Positions 18,562 through 27,189 of a DNA stretch of 64,000 bases are shown here, piece after piece. The notes under the pieces are model-generated. The model saw nothing but the letters and a program-made list of their open reading frames with translations, did no database searches and was not told the DNA's origin. Within the stretch, counting starts at the first letter, position 1. Every line of letters begins with the position of its first letter. The translations under genes were made by a program, and so were the position numbers. This DNA is from Haloplanus ruber (GTDB taxonomy: Archaea > Halobacteriota > Halobacteria > Halobacteriales > Haloferacaceae), in contig NZ_JANHDK010000005.1 of the NCBI RefSeq assembly GCF_024494725.1, forward strand, positions 124,001 through 188,000, given 5' to 3'.

Positions 18562-18945
18562 ATGAGCACCGCGACGAACTCCGGACTCGTCGATCCGGAC
18601 ACGCTGGGACCGCTGCATTACGCTGGCGTGGCGCTGGCGGTTGTCAGCGGACTGCTCCACATCGGACTCGGCGTTGGCTTCGTCCCCGAACCGCTCGGCC
18701 TGTCGTTCCTGTTTGCCGGGGTCGTGTTCCTCGCCGCCGGCGCCGCTGTCGTCGTGAACTACCGGCGGGGGCTTCTCTACCGCCTCGGGATTCCCTTTAC
18801 CGCCGGACAGATCGTCCTGTGGTACTACCTCAACTTCGCCGCTGGCCCGAAGTCGTTCCCCAGCGATGTCGGGACGCTCGGCGCCGTCGACAAGGTCGCA
18901 CAGGGGTTGCTCCTCGTCGTCCTCGTGCTTCTCGTCCGGAAGTGA
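18562..18945 (+). CDS. Small four-helix membrane protein (haloarchaeal conserved, DUF7475-like)
   Basis: 127 residues with four hydrophobic segments (for example GVALAVVSGLLHIGLGVGF and LSFLFAGVVFLAAGAAVV). Function is unknown. A TATA-like GATTTTATG about 30 bp upstream fits a leaderless or short-leader transcript. It follows the lut genes but has its own promoter, so a link to lactate is not implied. Confidence 0.65.
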   Translation: MSTATNSGLVDPDTLGPLHYAGVALAVVSGLLHIGLGVGFVPEPLGLSFLFAGVVFLAAGAAVVVNYRRGLLYRLGIPFTAGQIVLWYYLNFAAGPKSFPSDVGTLGAVDKVAQGLLLVVLVLLVRK

Positions 18946-19024
18946 CCCCGCGGTTCGCGTCCTCGTCCGAGCGCCGCGAGGCGGTCCGCGAACTATTAAG
19001 ACCCATCACCAACAGGGAGTGCAT

Positions 19025-19315
19025 ATGGACGGCACGCCACAGGAGATTACGACGCTCGTCGGGCGCGAGGTGTATTCGAACAACGGAGTCTTCGTCGGAG
19101 AGGTCGAAGACGTCCGCCTCGACCTGGGTCAGCAGTCGGTCACGGGACTCGCACTCGGCGAACTGAGCCAAGAGCTGTTTGCCGGACGGATCGAAGCCGG
19201 AAAGGGTGTGATGATCCCCTACCGGTGGGTTCGTGCGGTGGGTGACGTGATCCTGATCAACGACGTGGTCGAACGCCTCGACGAGGACGACGAAGACGAG
19301 GACGTCGTCGCTTAA
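19025..19315 (+). CDS. PRC-barrel domain protein
   Basis: A 96-residue protein from ATG 19025. Residues 8-75 form a PRC barrel (LVGREVYSNNGVFVGEVEDV, then GVMIPYRWVRAVGDVILI), followed by an acidic tail. PRC barrels are small beta domains in RNA-processing and cell-division contexts; haloarchaeal CdpB proteins are stand-alone PRC barrels. Which role applies here cannot be told. The end overlaps the convergent DHH gene by 4 nt. Confidence 0.85.
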   Translation: MDGTPQEITTLVGREVYSNNGVFVGEVEDVRLDLGQQSVTGLALGELSQELFAGRIEAGKGVMIPYRWVRAVGDVILINDVVERLDEDDEDEDVVA

Positions 19316-20772
19316 CTCCCGTTTGTCGCCTCGCCTGCGGTGCTCTCGACACCCATCGCGTCGAATAGCTTCTTGCGGACCGCCTCCTCGGCGAGCGACA
19401 GGAGCGTGTCACGGTTGTCCTCGCTGGCCTCGATACCGGTAAAGAGGCCCAGCGGAATCTCGACGCTACCCTGGGTGGAGTGGCCGCCGGCTTCCCCGAC
19501 GTTGCCGTAGGCGTCGTCGAGAACGTTGCCGATGTTGATGCGGATGTCCTTCGAGCGAGCGGCGAGGTAGATGGTGTCGTCGGCGATGCCGAAGACGGCC
19601 GTCGTCGTGATTCCTTCCAAGTTCAGGAGATGCTGGGCGGCCTGCGAGAGGGCGTCCCGGTCGCGGATGAACCCCGCGTTCGAGACGAGGTGGCTTCCCT
19701 GAACCTGCCGATTCTGGATGGCCTCCGCCAGTACGTCCAGCGTCTCGGGCGACATCGACGGCGACTCGACCTGTTCGAGCGTGTCGTGGTTGGCGAAGGG
19801 GTAGAGATACGCCGCGGCCGTCAGGTCCGCGGGCGTGGTGTCGCGCTTGAAATCGAGCGTCTCGGCTCTGATACCGTACAAGAGCGCCGTCGCCACCGCC
19901 TCGCTCGGCGAGAGATCGAACTCCTGGATGTACTTCGTGAGGATGGTCGACGTCGACGAGACGTTCGGCCGCACGTCCATAAACTCGGCCTCGTACTCCG
20001 ATTCGGGTTCGTAGTGGTCGATGAAGATGTCGACGCCCGAATCCAGCCCGATGTCGCCCGACTTCATGTGATCGACGAGTGCGAGTAGGTCGTAGTCGTC
20101 GAGCGACTCCACGTCCGAGAGCGGCAGGAGTTCGATCCCGAGGAGGTTGACGAACGCCCGGTTCTCTTGGTGGCCGATGTCGCCGTGATAGAGGATGTGC
20201 GCCTCGACGTCGTGGGCGGCGGCGACAGCCTGGAGCGCGACGGCACTGGCGATGGAGTCCGGATCGGGGTTGTCGTGGGTGAGGATGGCGAGGTCGTCCG
20301 CCCCCGAGTGGAAGATGTCCGCCAACTGTTTTGCCTTGTACTCCAGTTCTCCCGTCTCCAAGGTCCGCAACGCCGATTCGGCGATCACCTGCGAGGGGTT
20401 GATCACCACGTCCGCGCCCGCCTCGGTGAGTTCGTCCTCCGAGACCGGGTCGGAGGCGCGCACGATGATGAACTGATCGCCGCCGCGGTCCCGAATCGTC
20501 GACACCGCGGCCTTGTTCGCCTCGACGTCCGAGGCGAGAATCAGGAGGATATCACGGTCGGCGACCAACTCCGCCACCTCCTCGTCGCGGATGTCCGTCT
20601 GCCGGGCGTCAAGGTCCTGATCGCGGAGCGCTTCGACGCGGCTCTCGTCCCGGTCGAGGATCAACACGTTCTTGCCTTCCTCCGTGAGGTCCTCGGCGAC
20701 GGCGTGACCGACGCTCCCGCAACCGAGGATTGCGTACGAAGACATCGTCGACACGGGGGCCGCGTTACTCAT
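19312..20772 (-). CDS. TrkA-N / DHH phosphoesterase fusion
   Basis: About 486 residues. The N-terminus is an NAD-binding Rossmann/TrkA-N fold (YAILGCGSVGHAVAEDLTEEG). A DHH phosphoesterase domain follows, with ILTHDNPDPDSIASA (DHH motif I) and LALVDHMKSGD, then a DHHA1 region with GGHSTQGS. Such fusions are common in euryarchaea and are predicted to hydrolyse small phosphodiesters such as pApA or c-di-AMP products under nucleotide control. Starts are possible at GTG 20799, ATG 20772 or ATG 20745; 20772 is my choice. Confidence 0.85.
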   Translation of the reverse strand: MSNAAPVSTMSSYAILGCGSVGHAVAEDLTEEGKNVLILDRDESRVEALRDQDLDARQTDIRDEEVAELVADRDILLILASDVEANKAAVSTIRDRGGDQFIIVRASDPVSEDELTEAGADVVINPSQVIAESALRTLETGELEYKAKQLADIFHSGADDLAILTHDNPDPDSIASAVALQAVAAAHDVEAHILYHGDIGHQENRAFVNLLGIELLPLSDVESLDDYDLLALVDHMKSGDIGLDSGVDIFIDHYEPESEYEAEFMDVRPNVSSTSTILTKYIQEFDLSPSEAVATALLYGIRAETLDFKRDTTPADLTAAAYLYPFANHDTLEQVESPSMSPETLDVLAEAIQNRQVQGSHLVSNAGFIRDRDALSQAAQHLLNLEGITTTAVFGIADDTIYLAARSKDIRINIGNVLDDAYGNVGEAGGHSTQGSVEIPLGLFTGIEASEDNRDTLLSLAEEAVRKKLFDAMGVESTAGEATNGS

Positions 20773-20872
20773 GCAATCCGACCTATCGAGTCGCTTCACT
20801 TAACATCGTCCCTTCTTCCCACCACGACGAAGGGAAACGCCTTTTAGTGGCCCACCGATAGCGAATACCGTA

Positions 20873-20946
20873 GGGCCGGTAGCTCAGTCAGGTAGAGCGA
20901 CGGACTCTTAATCCGTCGGTCGGGGGTTCAACTCCCTCCCGGCCCG
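20873..20946 (+). tRNA. tRNA-Lys(CUU)
   Basis: A 74-nt cloverleaf. The acceptor GGGCCGG pairs with CCGGCCC, the discriminator is G, and the D-arm is AGCTCAGTCAGGTAGAGC. The anticodon loop CTCTTAA gives CUU, and the T-arm is GGGGGTTCAACTCCC. There is no intron and no encoded CCA. Its 3' part is repeated twice downstream. Confidence 0.95.
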
Positions 20947-21200
20947 TGCATCGAACCGCCGAGTGACAACGAGGCGGTGAGGGAACCGGCAGGAAGGAGT
21001 TGAATCAGGAAACGGAGCGAAGCGGAGTGACCGTGGTTCAACTCCCTCCCGGCCCGCTTCTGCGCGACACTACGCGATGAGCGGAGCGGCCGGCGTGACC
21101 GACGCTAAGTGCCGTGTCGCGCGGACGGTGTACGAGAGCGTTGAATCAGGGAACGAACGAAGCGGCGTGACCGTGGTTCAACTCCCTCCAAGGCCGTTCT
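20947..21200. repeat. Tandem copies of the tRNA-Lys 3' end within hairpin-forming units
   Basis: The 22-nt GGTTCAACTCCC...GGCCCG end of the tRNA recurs exactly at 21035-21056 and with changes at 21175-21196. Both copies are preceded by the same ~35-nt block starting GTTGAATCAGG. Hairpins can form: ACCGCC/GGCGGT (20955-20960/20973-20978), GGAGTTGAA/TTCAACTCC (20996-21004/21037-21045), GCGCGACAC/GTGTCGCGC (21062-21070/21114-21122) and GTTGAA/TTCAAC (21140-21145/21177-21182). All loops contain a G(A/C)GTGAC motif. No protein gene is seen in this stretch. Confidence 0.8.
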
Positions 21201-21254
21201 TCGTGCGGTAGATTCCGCGAATCAAGGAAGGATTAATAACATCCTCTCGTTATC

Positions 21255-21662
21255 ATGTTAATCATGGGAAAAGACGAGTACGAGACGCCACGGATTACCC
21301 GGCGTGAGACGGTCGAGAATTTCAGCATCGTCGGCTTGGGGGGTGCCGGTGTGGGAACGATGTGGATGGGATCACCGGTTAACGGCAACGGCCACGGTAA
21401 CGGTAACGGCAACGGCCACGGTAACGGTAACGGCAACGGCCACGGTAACGGTAACGGCAACGGCCACGGTAACGGCAACGGCCACGGTAACGGCAACGGC
21501 CACGGTAACGGCAACGGCCACGGTAACGGCAACGGCCACGGTAACGGCAACGGCCACGGTAACGGCAACGGTAACGGCAACGGCAACGGCCACAGTAACG
21601 GCAACGGTAACGGCAACAGCAATAGCAACAGCAACGGCAACAGCAACCACAAGGGTAACTAA
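21255..21662 (+). CDS. Putative modified-peptide precursor with Gly-Asn-His repeat
   Basis: 135 residues from ATG 21255, or 132 from ATG 21264, which suits a leaderless transcript from the TATA-like ATTAATAAC near 21231. The N-terminus contains EYETPRITRRETVENFS, similar to the YxxPxL leader motif recognised in lasso-peptide precursors. A Gly-rich segment (VGLGGAGVGTMWMGSP) follows, then about 93 residues of Gly alternating with Asn/His. Serines occur in the repeat only in its last 24 residues. No signal peptide. The HprK-like kinase downstream supports a modified-peptide role. This is inference; a structural or metal-binding protein is the alternative. Confidence 0.5.
   Translation: MLIMGKDEYETPRITRRETVENFSIVGLGGAGVGTMWMGSPVNGNGHGNGNGNGHGNGNGNGHGNGNGNGHGNGNGHGNGNGHGNGNGHGNGNGHGNGNGHGNGNGNGNGNGHSNGNGNGNSNSNSNGNSNHKGN
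21379..21650 (+). repeat. In-frame 6/18-bp tandem repeat encoding GN(G)H
   Basis: About 270 bp built from 6-bp units GGTAAC, GGCAAC and GGCCAC, often arranged as an 18-bp higher unit. Synonymous GGT/GGC alternate regularly. Because unit length is a multiple of three, changes in copy number keep the frame. Several other frames also stay open, which is a by-product of the repeat. Confidence 0.9.
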
Positions 21663-21938
21663 CCTAACGGCAACGGCGGCGAAGGCGAGGAGGCCTGAAG
21701 CGGACCGACGAACGGGAACTGGCGATGAGGTCGGTAGAGTTGTGCTCAACCACTGGACCCAGATTCCCGGAACCGCGGCCGGTCAGTTCGGTCAAGAGAC
21801 GATATCGCCATTCGAAGCAGAGGTACCTATTCGACACGCGCGGGAGGGACGCAAGTGCGACCACCGAAGCGGTTGGCAGCCGAGTCCGCAGACGGACCGG
21901 CGGGCTGCGATGTCGATGCGGCGGTGGCAGAAACGACT

Positions 21939-22868
21939 ATGTCCGGGAGAATCAACCATCGAGTCGTGAGCGACGAGTTGAGCCACTACCGGGCGTACGG
22001 ACTGACGATCCAGTCGGACCTGTCTCTGCCCGAACTGCACGGCGTCGATTCGGTTCGCGGGTCACCCGACATCGTCATTCGGACCGGTGACGTCGAGGCA
22101 CTCTGCGCCTCGGCCGACGACACTGTCGACCTGAACACGGTTCGGTTCGACTCCGTGGGAGCGTTTGCGGTCGTCGACGGTCACAAGATACTCTACGACC
22201 TCCACTCGTCCGACTTGCGACAGTACCAATACGTTCGTCGGATCGTCTACAACAAGGCACTCCCCGTCGCGTTGCTCCAGCGTGGCTCGGTGGTGTTGCA
22301 CGCGAGTGCCGTCGTTATCGACGGGCAGGCGGCCATCTTCCTGGGATCGCGGTCGACGGGCAAGTCGACGACTGCGGCGGCGTTTCATCTGCAGGGCCAT
22401 TCCGTTCTGGCGGACGACATCGTCGGGATTCGGCCCGGTGACGGTGCCCCGACTGTTCTCTCTGGTGTCCCACAGTTACGACTCGAACCGGAGGTGGTGG
22501 CAGCCCTCGACATCGACGAGACGGCCACGTCCAACCAGTCGGCGCGTTCCGAGAAACAGTATTTGAACCTCACTCCAGTCGCGGACACAGTTCCGGTCGG
22601 CTGTTTCTACCTGCTTGCTGAGGGCGAGTCGGTGGCGATCGAGTCGCTCGCCGGAACCGAGCAGTTCTTTCAGGTGGTCAAGCGCACCTTCCACGACGGG
22701 TTCCTGTCCGAAGATCGGATGACCCCGACCGGCTTCCAGCAGTGTTCGACGGTTATCGACGCCTCGCCGGTTCGGTACCTCCGTCGACCGAGGCGGTACG
22801 AGGCGCTTCCGTCGGTCGTCAAAAGGGTAGTGCGGGATCTTACGGCGGAGGAGACGGCCGCTGAGTGA
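21939..22868 (+). CDS. HprK-like (serine) kinase
   Basis: 309 residues from ATG 21939 (a GTG 84 bp upstream is in frame but the sequence there is unlike the family). The start HYRAYGLTIQSDLSLPEL is typical of HprK-related kinases found in peptide-modification clusters. The P-loop is GSRSTGKST (136-144), followed by the DD-containing LADDIVGI (157-164). Known relatives phosphorylate the C-terminal Ser of lasso peptides. It lies 276 bp behind the Gly-Asn-His gene on the same strand. No PqqD-like, transglutaminase-like or asparagine-synthetase-like partner is visible nearby, so the pathway may be different or incomplete. Confidence 0.75.
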   Translation: MSGRINHRVVSDELSHYRAYGLTIQSDLSLPELHGVDSVRGSPDIVIRTGDVEALCASADDTVDLNTVRFDSVGAFAVVDGHKILYDLHSSDLRQYQYVRRIVYNKALPVALLQRGSVVLHASAVVIDGQAAIFLGSRSTGKSTTAAAFHLQGHSVLADDIVGIRPGDGAPTVLSGVPQLRLEPEVVAALDIDETATSNQSARSEKQYLNLTPVADTVPVGCFYLLAEGESVAIESLAGTEQFFQVVKRTFHDGFLSEDRMTPTGFQQCSTVIDASPVRYLRRPRRYEALPSVVKRVVRDLTAEETAAE

Positions 22869-23425
22869 GCTGTCGGAATCAGCTCTCTATTCTCCTTCCG
22901 CCAGAGGGGGAACTCGTGCAATCTGCGGCCCGTGAGTTGATTCAGGTTGTGGATGCTTTCTTCGGTAGAAGTGCTTTAACCGACACCTGTACACCTCTGT
23001 CGTACCGTTTCCGGCGCGGACGCAGTCGGTGTGCGGTGGGTTGTAGTGGGTTACGACACCATTTTTCGGCGTGGTGTTGGGGAGAGCGTTAGCCGCTAAC
23101 AGCAACTCGGAAAATCGGGAAACTTCTCTTGGGGCGTTTTCATTTACGACGTAATCGTGGTTGACGAAGTGATGGAGTGGCGACAGGTGTGAATCCTCGG
23201 TTGTGTTCAAAAGCGAGACCGCCGTCGGTGTTGGTGTTTTGATAATTATTGCCACTCTTTCGTTTGTGGGGCCCAATGACTCCGATCTACCTACGCTTGG
23301 GAATTCTCGTGGTTGTTGCTGGTTTCCTAATGGCACTACTGCGGTGATTTAGCACCTTGCTGTGGGCGGGGTGCGCGTGAGGTTGTCGGAATTGAGTCCC
23401 TTCGACACCCGCCGCGGCCGACGCT
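22869..23425. other. Intergenic stretch, no convincing gene
   Basis: Around 560 bp of lower GC with no long credible reading frame. The only coding hint is a 23-residue hydrophobic peptide at 23276-23347 (MTPIYLRLGILVVVAGFLM...). It overlaps, in another frame, a run reading GVLIIIATLSFVGP. The two could be halves of a broken two-helix membrane protein. Confidence 0.4.
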
Positions 23426-23839
23426 TCAGACCGCGTAGGCTCCGTCTTCGGTGCGTTCGACGCCGGCGGCGTCCAAGTACGCCTCGACCGTCGATGCGTC
23501 CTGCGTGCATCCGGCGCCCTCGGCGGCGTAGCTCTCGCCGGCGACCGCTCGACAGACACGGTCTTGCTCAGGGAGGACGACGACGCCGAGGACATCATCG
23601 CTCGGGGGATCGACCGCCGTCGGCGCGAGTTCGATCGTATGGAGCGTCTCGCCGGCGTCGGTCTCGTGTTCGTAGACCTGTACGGGCGTCGCTCCGTCGG
23701 CCGAGTGCTCACCGACCGGGGCGTGACCCCCGCCGACCGTCGCCCCCGCTCCGGCGGCGGTCAACACCAACAGTCCGACCGCCACGACCGTCGCCCCGAC
23801 TCGCACCGCCATCACTCCGCGTCCAAGTTGTTCGAACAT
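23426..23839 (-). CDS. Small secreted or membrane-anchored hypothetical protein
   Basis: 137 residues from ATG 23839. There is a hydrophobic signal or anchor segment at about 10-35 (MAVRVGATVVAVGLLVLTAA), then a Gly/His-rich stretch and an acidic outer domain with two cysteines (DRVCRAVAG and GAGCTQD), which could form a disulfide. I do not recognise the family. The AT-rich 23840-23930 spacer supplies divergent promoters for it and the next micro-gene. Confidence 0.6.
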   Translation of the reverse strand: MFEQLGRGVMAVRVGATVVAVGLLVLTAAGAGATVGGGHAPVGEHSADGATPVQVYEHETDAGETLHTIELAPTAVDPPSDDVLGVVVLPEQDRVCRAVAGESYAAEGAGCTQDASTVEAYLDAAGVERTEDGAYAV

Positions 23840-23930
23840 ACGTCTACGTGTCGAGGAGAAATCATATGAATGTACCGTAGATATACATATTAGTACTAGT
23901 AAGCCTAAAATATTCTGCGAATATTTAAAC

Positions 23931-24035
23931 ATGCGAAAGAACCAGGGTTGTGAGACGGCTGTCGACGGGTCGCTCACTGACCGCAGTGAGGATACCGGCG
24001 ACGGGACGACGCCGAAGCCGTACGATATGGGGTAA
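23931..24035 (+). CDS. 34-residue hypothetical protein
   Basis: A short frame from ATG 23931 to TAA 24035 (MRKNQGCETAVDGSLTD...). The sequence CTAAAATATT at about 23904-23913 is a good TATA element 20-25 bp upstream, as expected for a leaderless haloarchaeal mRNA. Composition is acidic and polar like its neighbours. No family recognised. The response regulator follows 47 bp later. Confidence 0.4.
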   Translation: MRKNQGCETAVDGSLTDRSEDTGDGTTPKPYDMG

Positions 24036-24082
24036 CAGTGGTGTTGCGGCGGATTTATGCTCGTGTCGCCCTCACTCGATAC

Positions 24083-24829
24083 ATGACGACGGGCGATTCG
24101 GATTTGGACCTCTCCGTTCTCCACGTGGACGACGATGCGGCGCTGGGTGAGCTGGTCCAGCTCTATCTCGAACGCGAGGAGTCGGTCGACTGCGGTGTCA
24201 CGACGGTCACGTCGGCGACGGCCGCCCTCGACCAACTCCGTGGCGACGACGACTTCGACTGTATCGTCAGTGACTACCGGATGCCCGGGACCGGCGGCAT
24301 CGACCTACTCGGGGAGGTTCGGGAGACCCATCCCGAGATCCCTTTTCTCCTCTTCTCGGGCGAGGAAACGGGCGATGTGGCCGCTGAAATCGTCCGCGCC
24401 GGCGTGACCGACTACCTCCGGAAGGGGGTCGGAACCGATCAGTACACCCTGTTACTCCGGCGGGTCGAACACGCGACCGGCACGGATGGCCGATTCGCTC
24501 CCGAGGCCGGGACGGCGACCGATGCCGTCGGCGTCGTCGGACCGGACGAGCGGTTCGACCGGGTCGATCCCGGCTACGCCGCCGTCTACGACTACGAACC
24601 GGCGGAGATTCAGGGCAAACACTGGACCGCACTCCACCCCAAGGAGGCGGTCGAACACATCCGCACGCACGTGTTACCGGTCGTCCAGGGGGGCGGAGAG
24701 TGGACGGGTCGGAGTACCGGACTCCGGGCCGACGGCAGCACTTTCACCGAGTCGAAACTGGTCACTGCCCTCGACGATGGCCGTCTGCTTATCGCCGCCT
24801 CTGAGATTCCGTCCGCCGAATCGAACTGA
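24083..24829 (+). CDS. Response regulator with REC and PAS domains
   Basis: 248 residues from ATG 24083. The receiver domain occupies residues 8-125: VLHVDDDAALGELV holds the acidic pocket, DCIVSDYRMPG the phospho-acceptor Asp, and DYLRKG the conserved Lys. A PAS domain follows (about 145-240, ending with DGRLLIAASE). There is no DNA-binding or kinase domain, so it probably signals by protein contact or partners with an orphan kinase elsewhere. Confidence 0.85.
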   Translation: MTTGDSDLDLSVLHVDDDAALGELVQLYLEREESVDCGVTTVTSATAALDQLRGDDDFDCIVSDYRMPGTGGIDLLGEVRETHPEIPFLLFSGEETGDVAAEIVRAGVTDYLRKGVGTDQYTLLLRRVEHATGTDGRFAPEAGTATDAVGVVGPDERFDRVDPGYAAVYDYEPAEIQGKHWTALHPKEAVEHIRTHVLPVVQGGGEWTGRSTGLRADGSTFTESKLVTALDDGRLLIAASEIPSAESN

Positions 24830-24987
24830 CACCCGCCATCGTTCGCCGACACACAGAATAAACAGGAACTTTTATGAACAATCGGCCGCTCGTTTGAACT
24901 GATGCACTCGCACATCGTACCCGTACGCGACTGATTTCTCCACCGACGGGTATCGATGTTCGACCGCCGCCGCGTTGCAGTCTCCAC

Positions 24988-25185
24988 ATGAGCACACACC
25001 AGCAATCGACGACCGACACACGCACCGAACCGACGCTCACCGACGGCCGATGGACGGCCGAGACGAACGGTACGACCGGAGAGACCCCTGTCGATCCGGC
25101 TCACATGACACAACACCAGTTCACCGCCGACGCCCGCTATCGACTTCCGAACCTCGTTGACGACGAAAACCGCGCGATGTTCTAA
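24988..25185 (+). CDS. Small Thr-rich hypothetical protein
   Basis: 65 residues ([17 protein letters not shown]... ending DDENRAMF), polar, with no membrane segment. It has haloarchaeal composition and a separate promoter region. The 3' end overlaps the convergent thrS by 4 nt. Family not recognised. Confidence 0.5.
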   Translation: MSTHQQSTTDTRTEPTLTDGRWTAETNGTTGETPVDPAHMTQHQFTADARYRLPNLVDDENRAMF

Positions 25186-27104
25186 TCGAGGAAGTCGGGC
25201 TCGATCCGCTTTTCGTCGCGTTCCGCCCGGAGGTGGGCAGCGAAGGCCTCCCGGTCGACGTCCTTGCGCTCTCGCTCGTTCCGGTCCCGAACCGAGACGG
25301 TTCCCGTGGACTCCTCGTCGTCGCCGATGATGAGCATGTACGGCACGCGGTCGCTGTGGGCCTGCTGGATCTTGCGGCCGACGGTCCACGAGCGGTCCTC
25401 GATTTCGACCCGGAAGTCGTCGAGTTCGTTCGCGAGGCGGTGGGCGTAGCCGAGATTGTCGTCGCTGACAGGGAGGATCCGCACCTGTTCGGGGGCCAGC
25501 CACAGCGGGAACTTCCCGTCGAAGTGTTCGATGAGCACCATCAGGAATCGCTCGTAACTCCCATAGAGCGCGCGGTGGATCATCACCGGGCGGTGGTCCT
25601 CGTTGTCCTCACCGGTGTACGTGAGGTCGAAGCGCTCGGGCATGTTGAAGTCGAGTTGGACGGTCGGGCCGTCCCAGTCACGGCCGAGGGCATCCTCGAA
25701 CGCGAAGTCGATCTTCGGGCCGTAGAAGGCGCCGTCGCCCTCCTCGACATCGTACTCGATGTCGCGGGACTCGAGCACCGACCGGAGCTGTGACTCGGCG
25801 CGCTCCCAAATCTCGTCACTTCCGACGGACTTCTCCGGTCGGGTGGCGAGTGCCACCTGCGCGTCGAGTCCGAACGTCTCGAAGACGCGGACGATGTTGT
25901 CCATCACCAGCGTCACCTCCGCTTCGATCTGGTCGGGGCGAACGAACTCGTGGCCGTCGTCGATGGTGAACGCCCACACGCGGGAGAGTCCCGAGAGTTC
26001 GCCGCGCTGTTCCTTGCGGTACACCTTGCCGTCCTCGAAGTAGCGGACAGGCAGGTCCCGGTAGCTCCACGACTGCTGGTCGAAGATGGTGGCGTGGCCC
26101 GGACAGTTCATCGGCTTCAAGCCGTACTCCTCGTCGTTCACGTCGAGGAGGAACATGTCGTCGACGTAGTTCTCGTAGTGTCCCGACTTCTTCCACAGCT
26201 CCGTCCGGAAGAGGTGTGGCGTCTCGACGGGTTCGTACCCCGCATCGAGGTTCAGATCGCGGGCGAAGGCCGCGAGTTCGTCCAGGATTCGCTTGCCGTT
26301 GGGGTGATAGAGCGGCAGCCCCGGTCCGGTCGTCTCGTCGATGGAGAAGATGTCGAGTTCCTGGCCGAGCTTCCGGTGATCGCGCTCCTCGGCCTCACGG
26401 CGGCGTTCGAGGTAGGCCTCCATCTCCTCTTCCTCGGCAAAGGCCGTGCCGTACACCCGGGTCAGCGTGTCGTTGTCCTCGTCTCCTCGCCAGTACGCCG
26501 ACGAGATGTTCAGCAGCGTGAACGCACCAATCTCGCCGGTCGACTCGACGTGCGGGCCCGCACAGAGGTCTTCGAACTCGCCCTGTCGATAGACGCTCAC
26601 GGGGTCCTCGCCGGCGGCCTCGGTCTCGAGGATGTCCCGCTTGTACGGGTTGTCCTCGTACGCTTCGAGGACCGCCGCGCGCGGACGTTCCTCGCGCTCG
26701 ATCTCCAGATCTTCGGCGATGATCTCCTCGGCCTCCGCCTCGATTTCCGCGATGTCCTCGCTGTCGAGGTCGACGTTCGTCACGTCGTAGTAGAAGCCGT
26801 CGTCGGTCGGCGGCCCGATGGCAAGCTTGGCCTCTGGGTGGCGTCGCTGGAGGGCCTGTGCGAAGACGTGTGCCGCCGAGTGACGCAACACACGACGATA
26901 CTCGTCGCTGTCCTCGGTGACGATGACGAGGTCGGCACCGTCCTCGAGCGGGGTGGCCTTGTCGACGAGGTCGCCGTCGACGACGCCCGCAACCGTGTCG
27001 CGTCCGAGGCCCGGGCCGATCTCGTAGGCGACGTCCTCCACCGTCGACCCCTCCGCGACGGAGAGCTCCGACCCGTCGGGAAGCGTCACTACGATTTCGC
27101 TCAT
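25182..27104 (-). CDS. thrS: Threonyl-tRNA synthetase (bacterial type)
   Basis: 640 residues. Domains in order: TGS (1-62), N2 editing domain with HSAAH and CAGPHV metal ligands, class II catalytic core ([10 protein letters not shown]; motif 2 [11 protein letters not shown]; motif 3 [11 protein letters not shown]) and an anticodon-binding domain ([14 protein letters not shown]). It charges tRNA-Thr. The TGS-N2 arrangement is that of bacterial ThrRS, unlike the DTD-like editing domain of many other archaea; this is known for haloarchaea. Confidence 0.96.
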   Translation of the reverse strand: MSEIVVTLPDGSELSVAEGSTVEDVAYEIGPGLGRDTVAGVVDGDLVDKATPLEDGADLVIVTEDSDEYRRVLRHSAAHVFAQALQRRHPEAKLAIGPPTDDGFYYDVTNVDLDSEDIAEIEAEAEEIIAEDLEIEREERPRAAVLEAYEDNPYKRDILETEAAGEDPVSVYRQGEFEDLCAGPHVESTGEIGAFTLLNISSAYWRGDEDNDTLTRVYGTAFAEEEEMEAYLERRREAEERDHRKLGQELDIFSIDETTGPGLPLYHPNGKRILDELAAFARDLNLDAGYEPVETPHLFRTELWKKSGHYENYVDDMFLLDVNDEEYGLKPMNCPGHATIFDQQSWSYRDLPVRYFEDGKVYRKEQRGELSGLSRVWAFTIDDGHEFVRPDQIEAEVTLVMDNIVRVFETFGLDAQVALATRPEKSVGSDEIWERAESQLRSVLESRDIEYDVEEGDGAFYGPKIDFAFEDALGRDWDGPTVQLDFNMPERFDLTYTGEDNEDHRPVMIHRALYGSYERFLMVLIEHFDGKFPLWLAPEQVRILPVSDDNLGYAHRLANELDDFRVEIEDRSWTVGRKIQQAHSDRVPYMLIIGDDEESTGTVSVRDRNERERKDVDREAFAAHLRAERDEKRIEPDFLD

Positions 27105-27189
27105 ACCGGTCGAAGTCGGACGAGCGGAATAATACTATCGAACACGCGGCTCCGGCCAGCCGCGCAAGTTATTTTTCGCTTCTCTTCCC

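Noticed and set aside
21304-21969. Alternative long reading frames through the Gly-Asn-His repeat (Thr-Ala-Val or Leu-Pro repeats on both strands)
   Set aside because: They exist only because the 6-bp repeat keeps several frames open; they lack promoters and halophilic composition.
22887-23336. 149-residue minus-strand frame
   Set aside because: Neutral to basic, no recognisable motif, and codon use unlike neighbours; judged non-coding.
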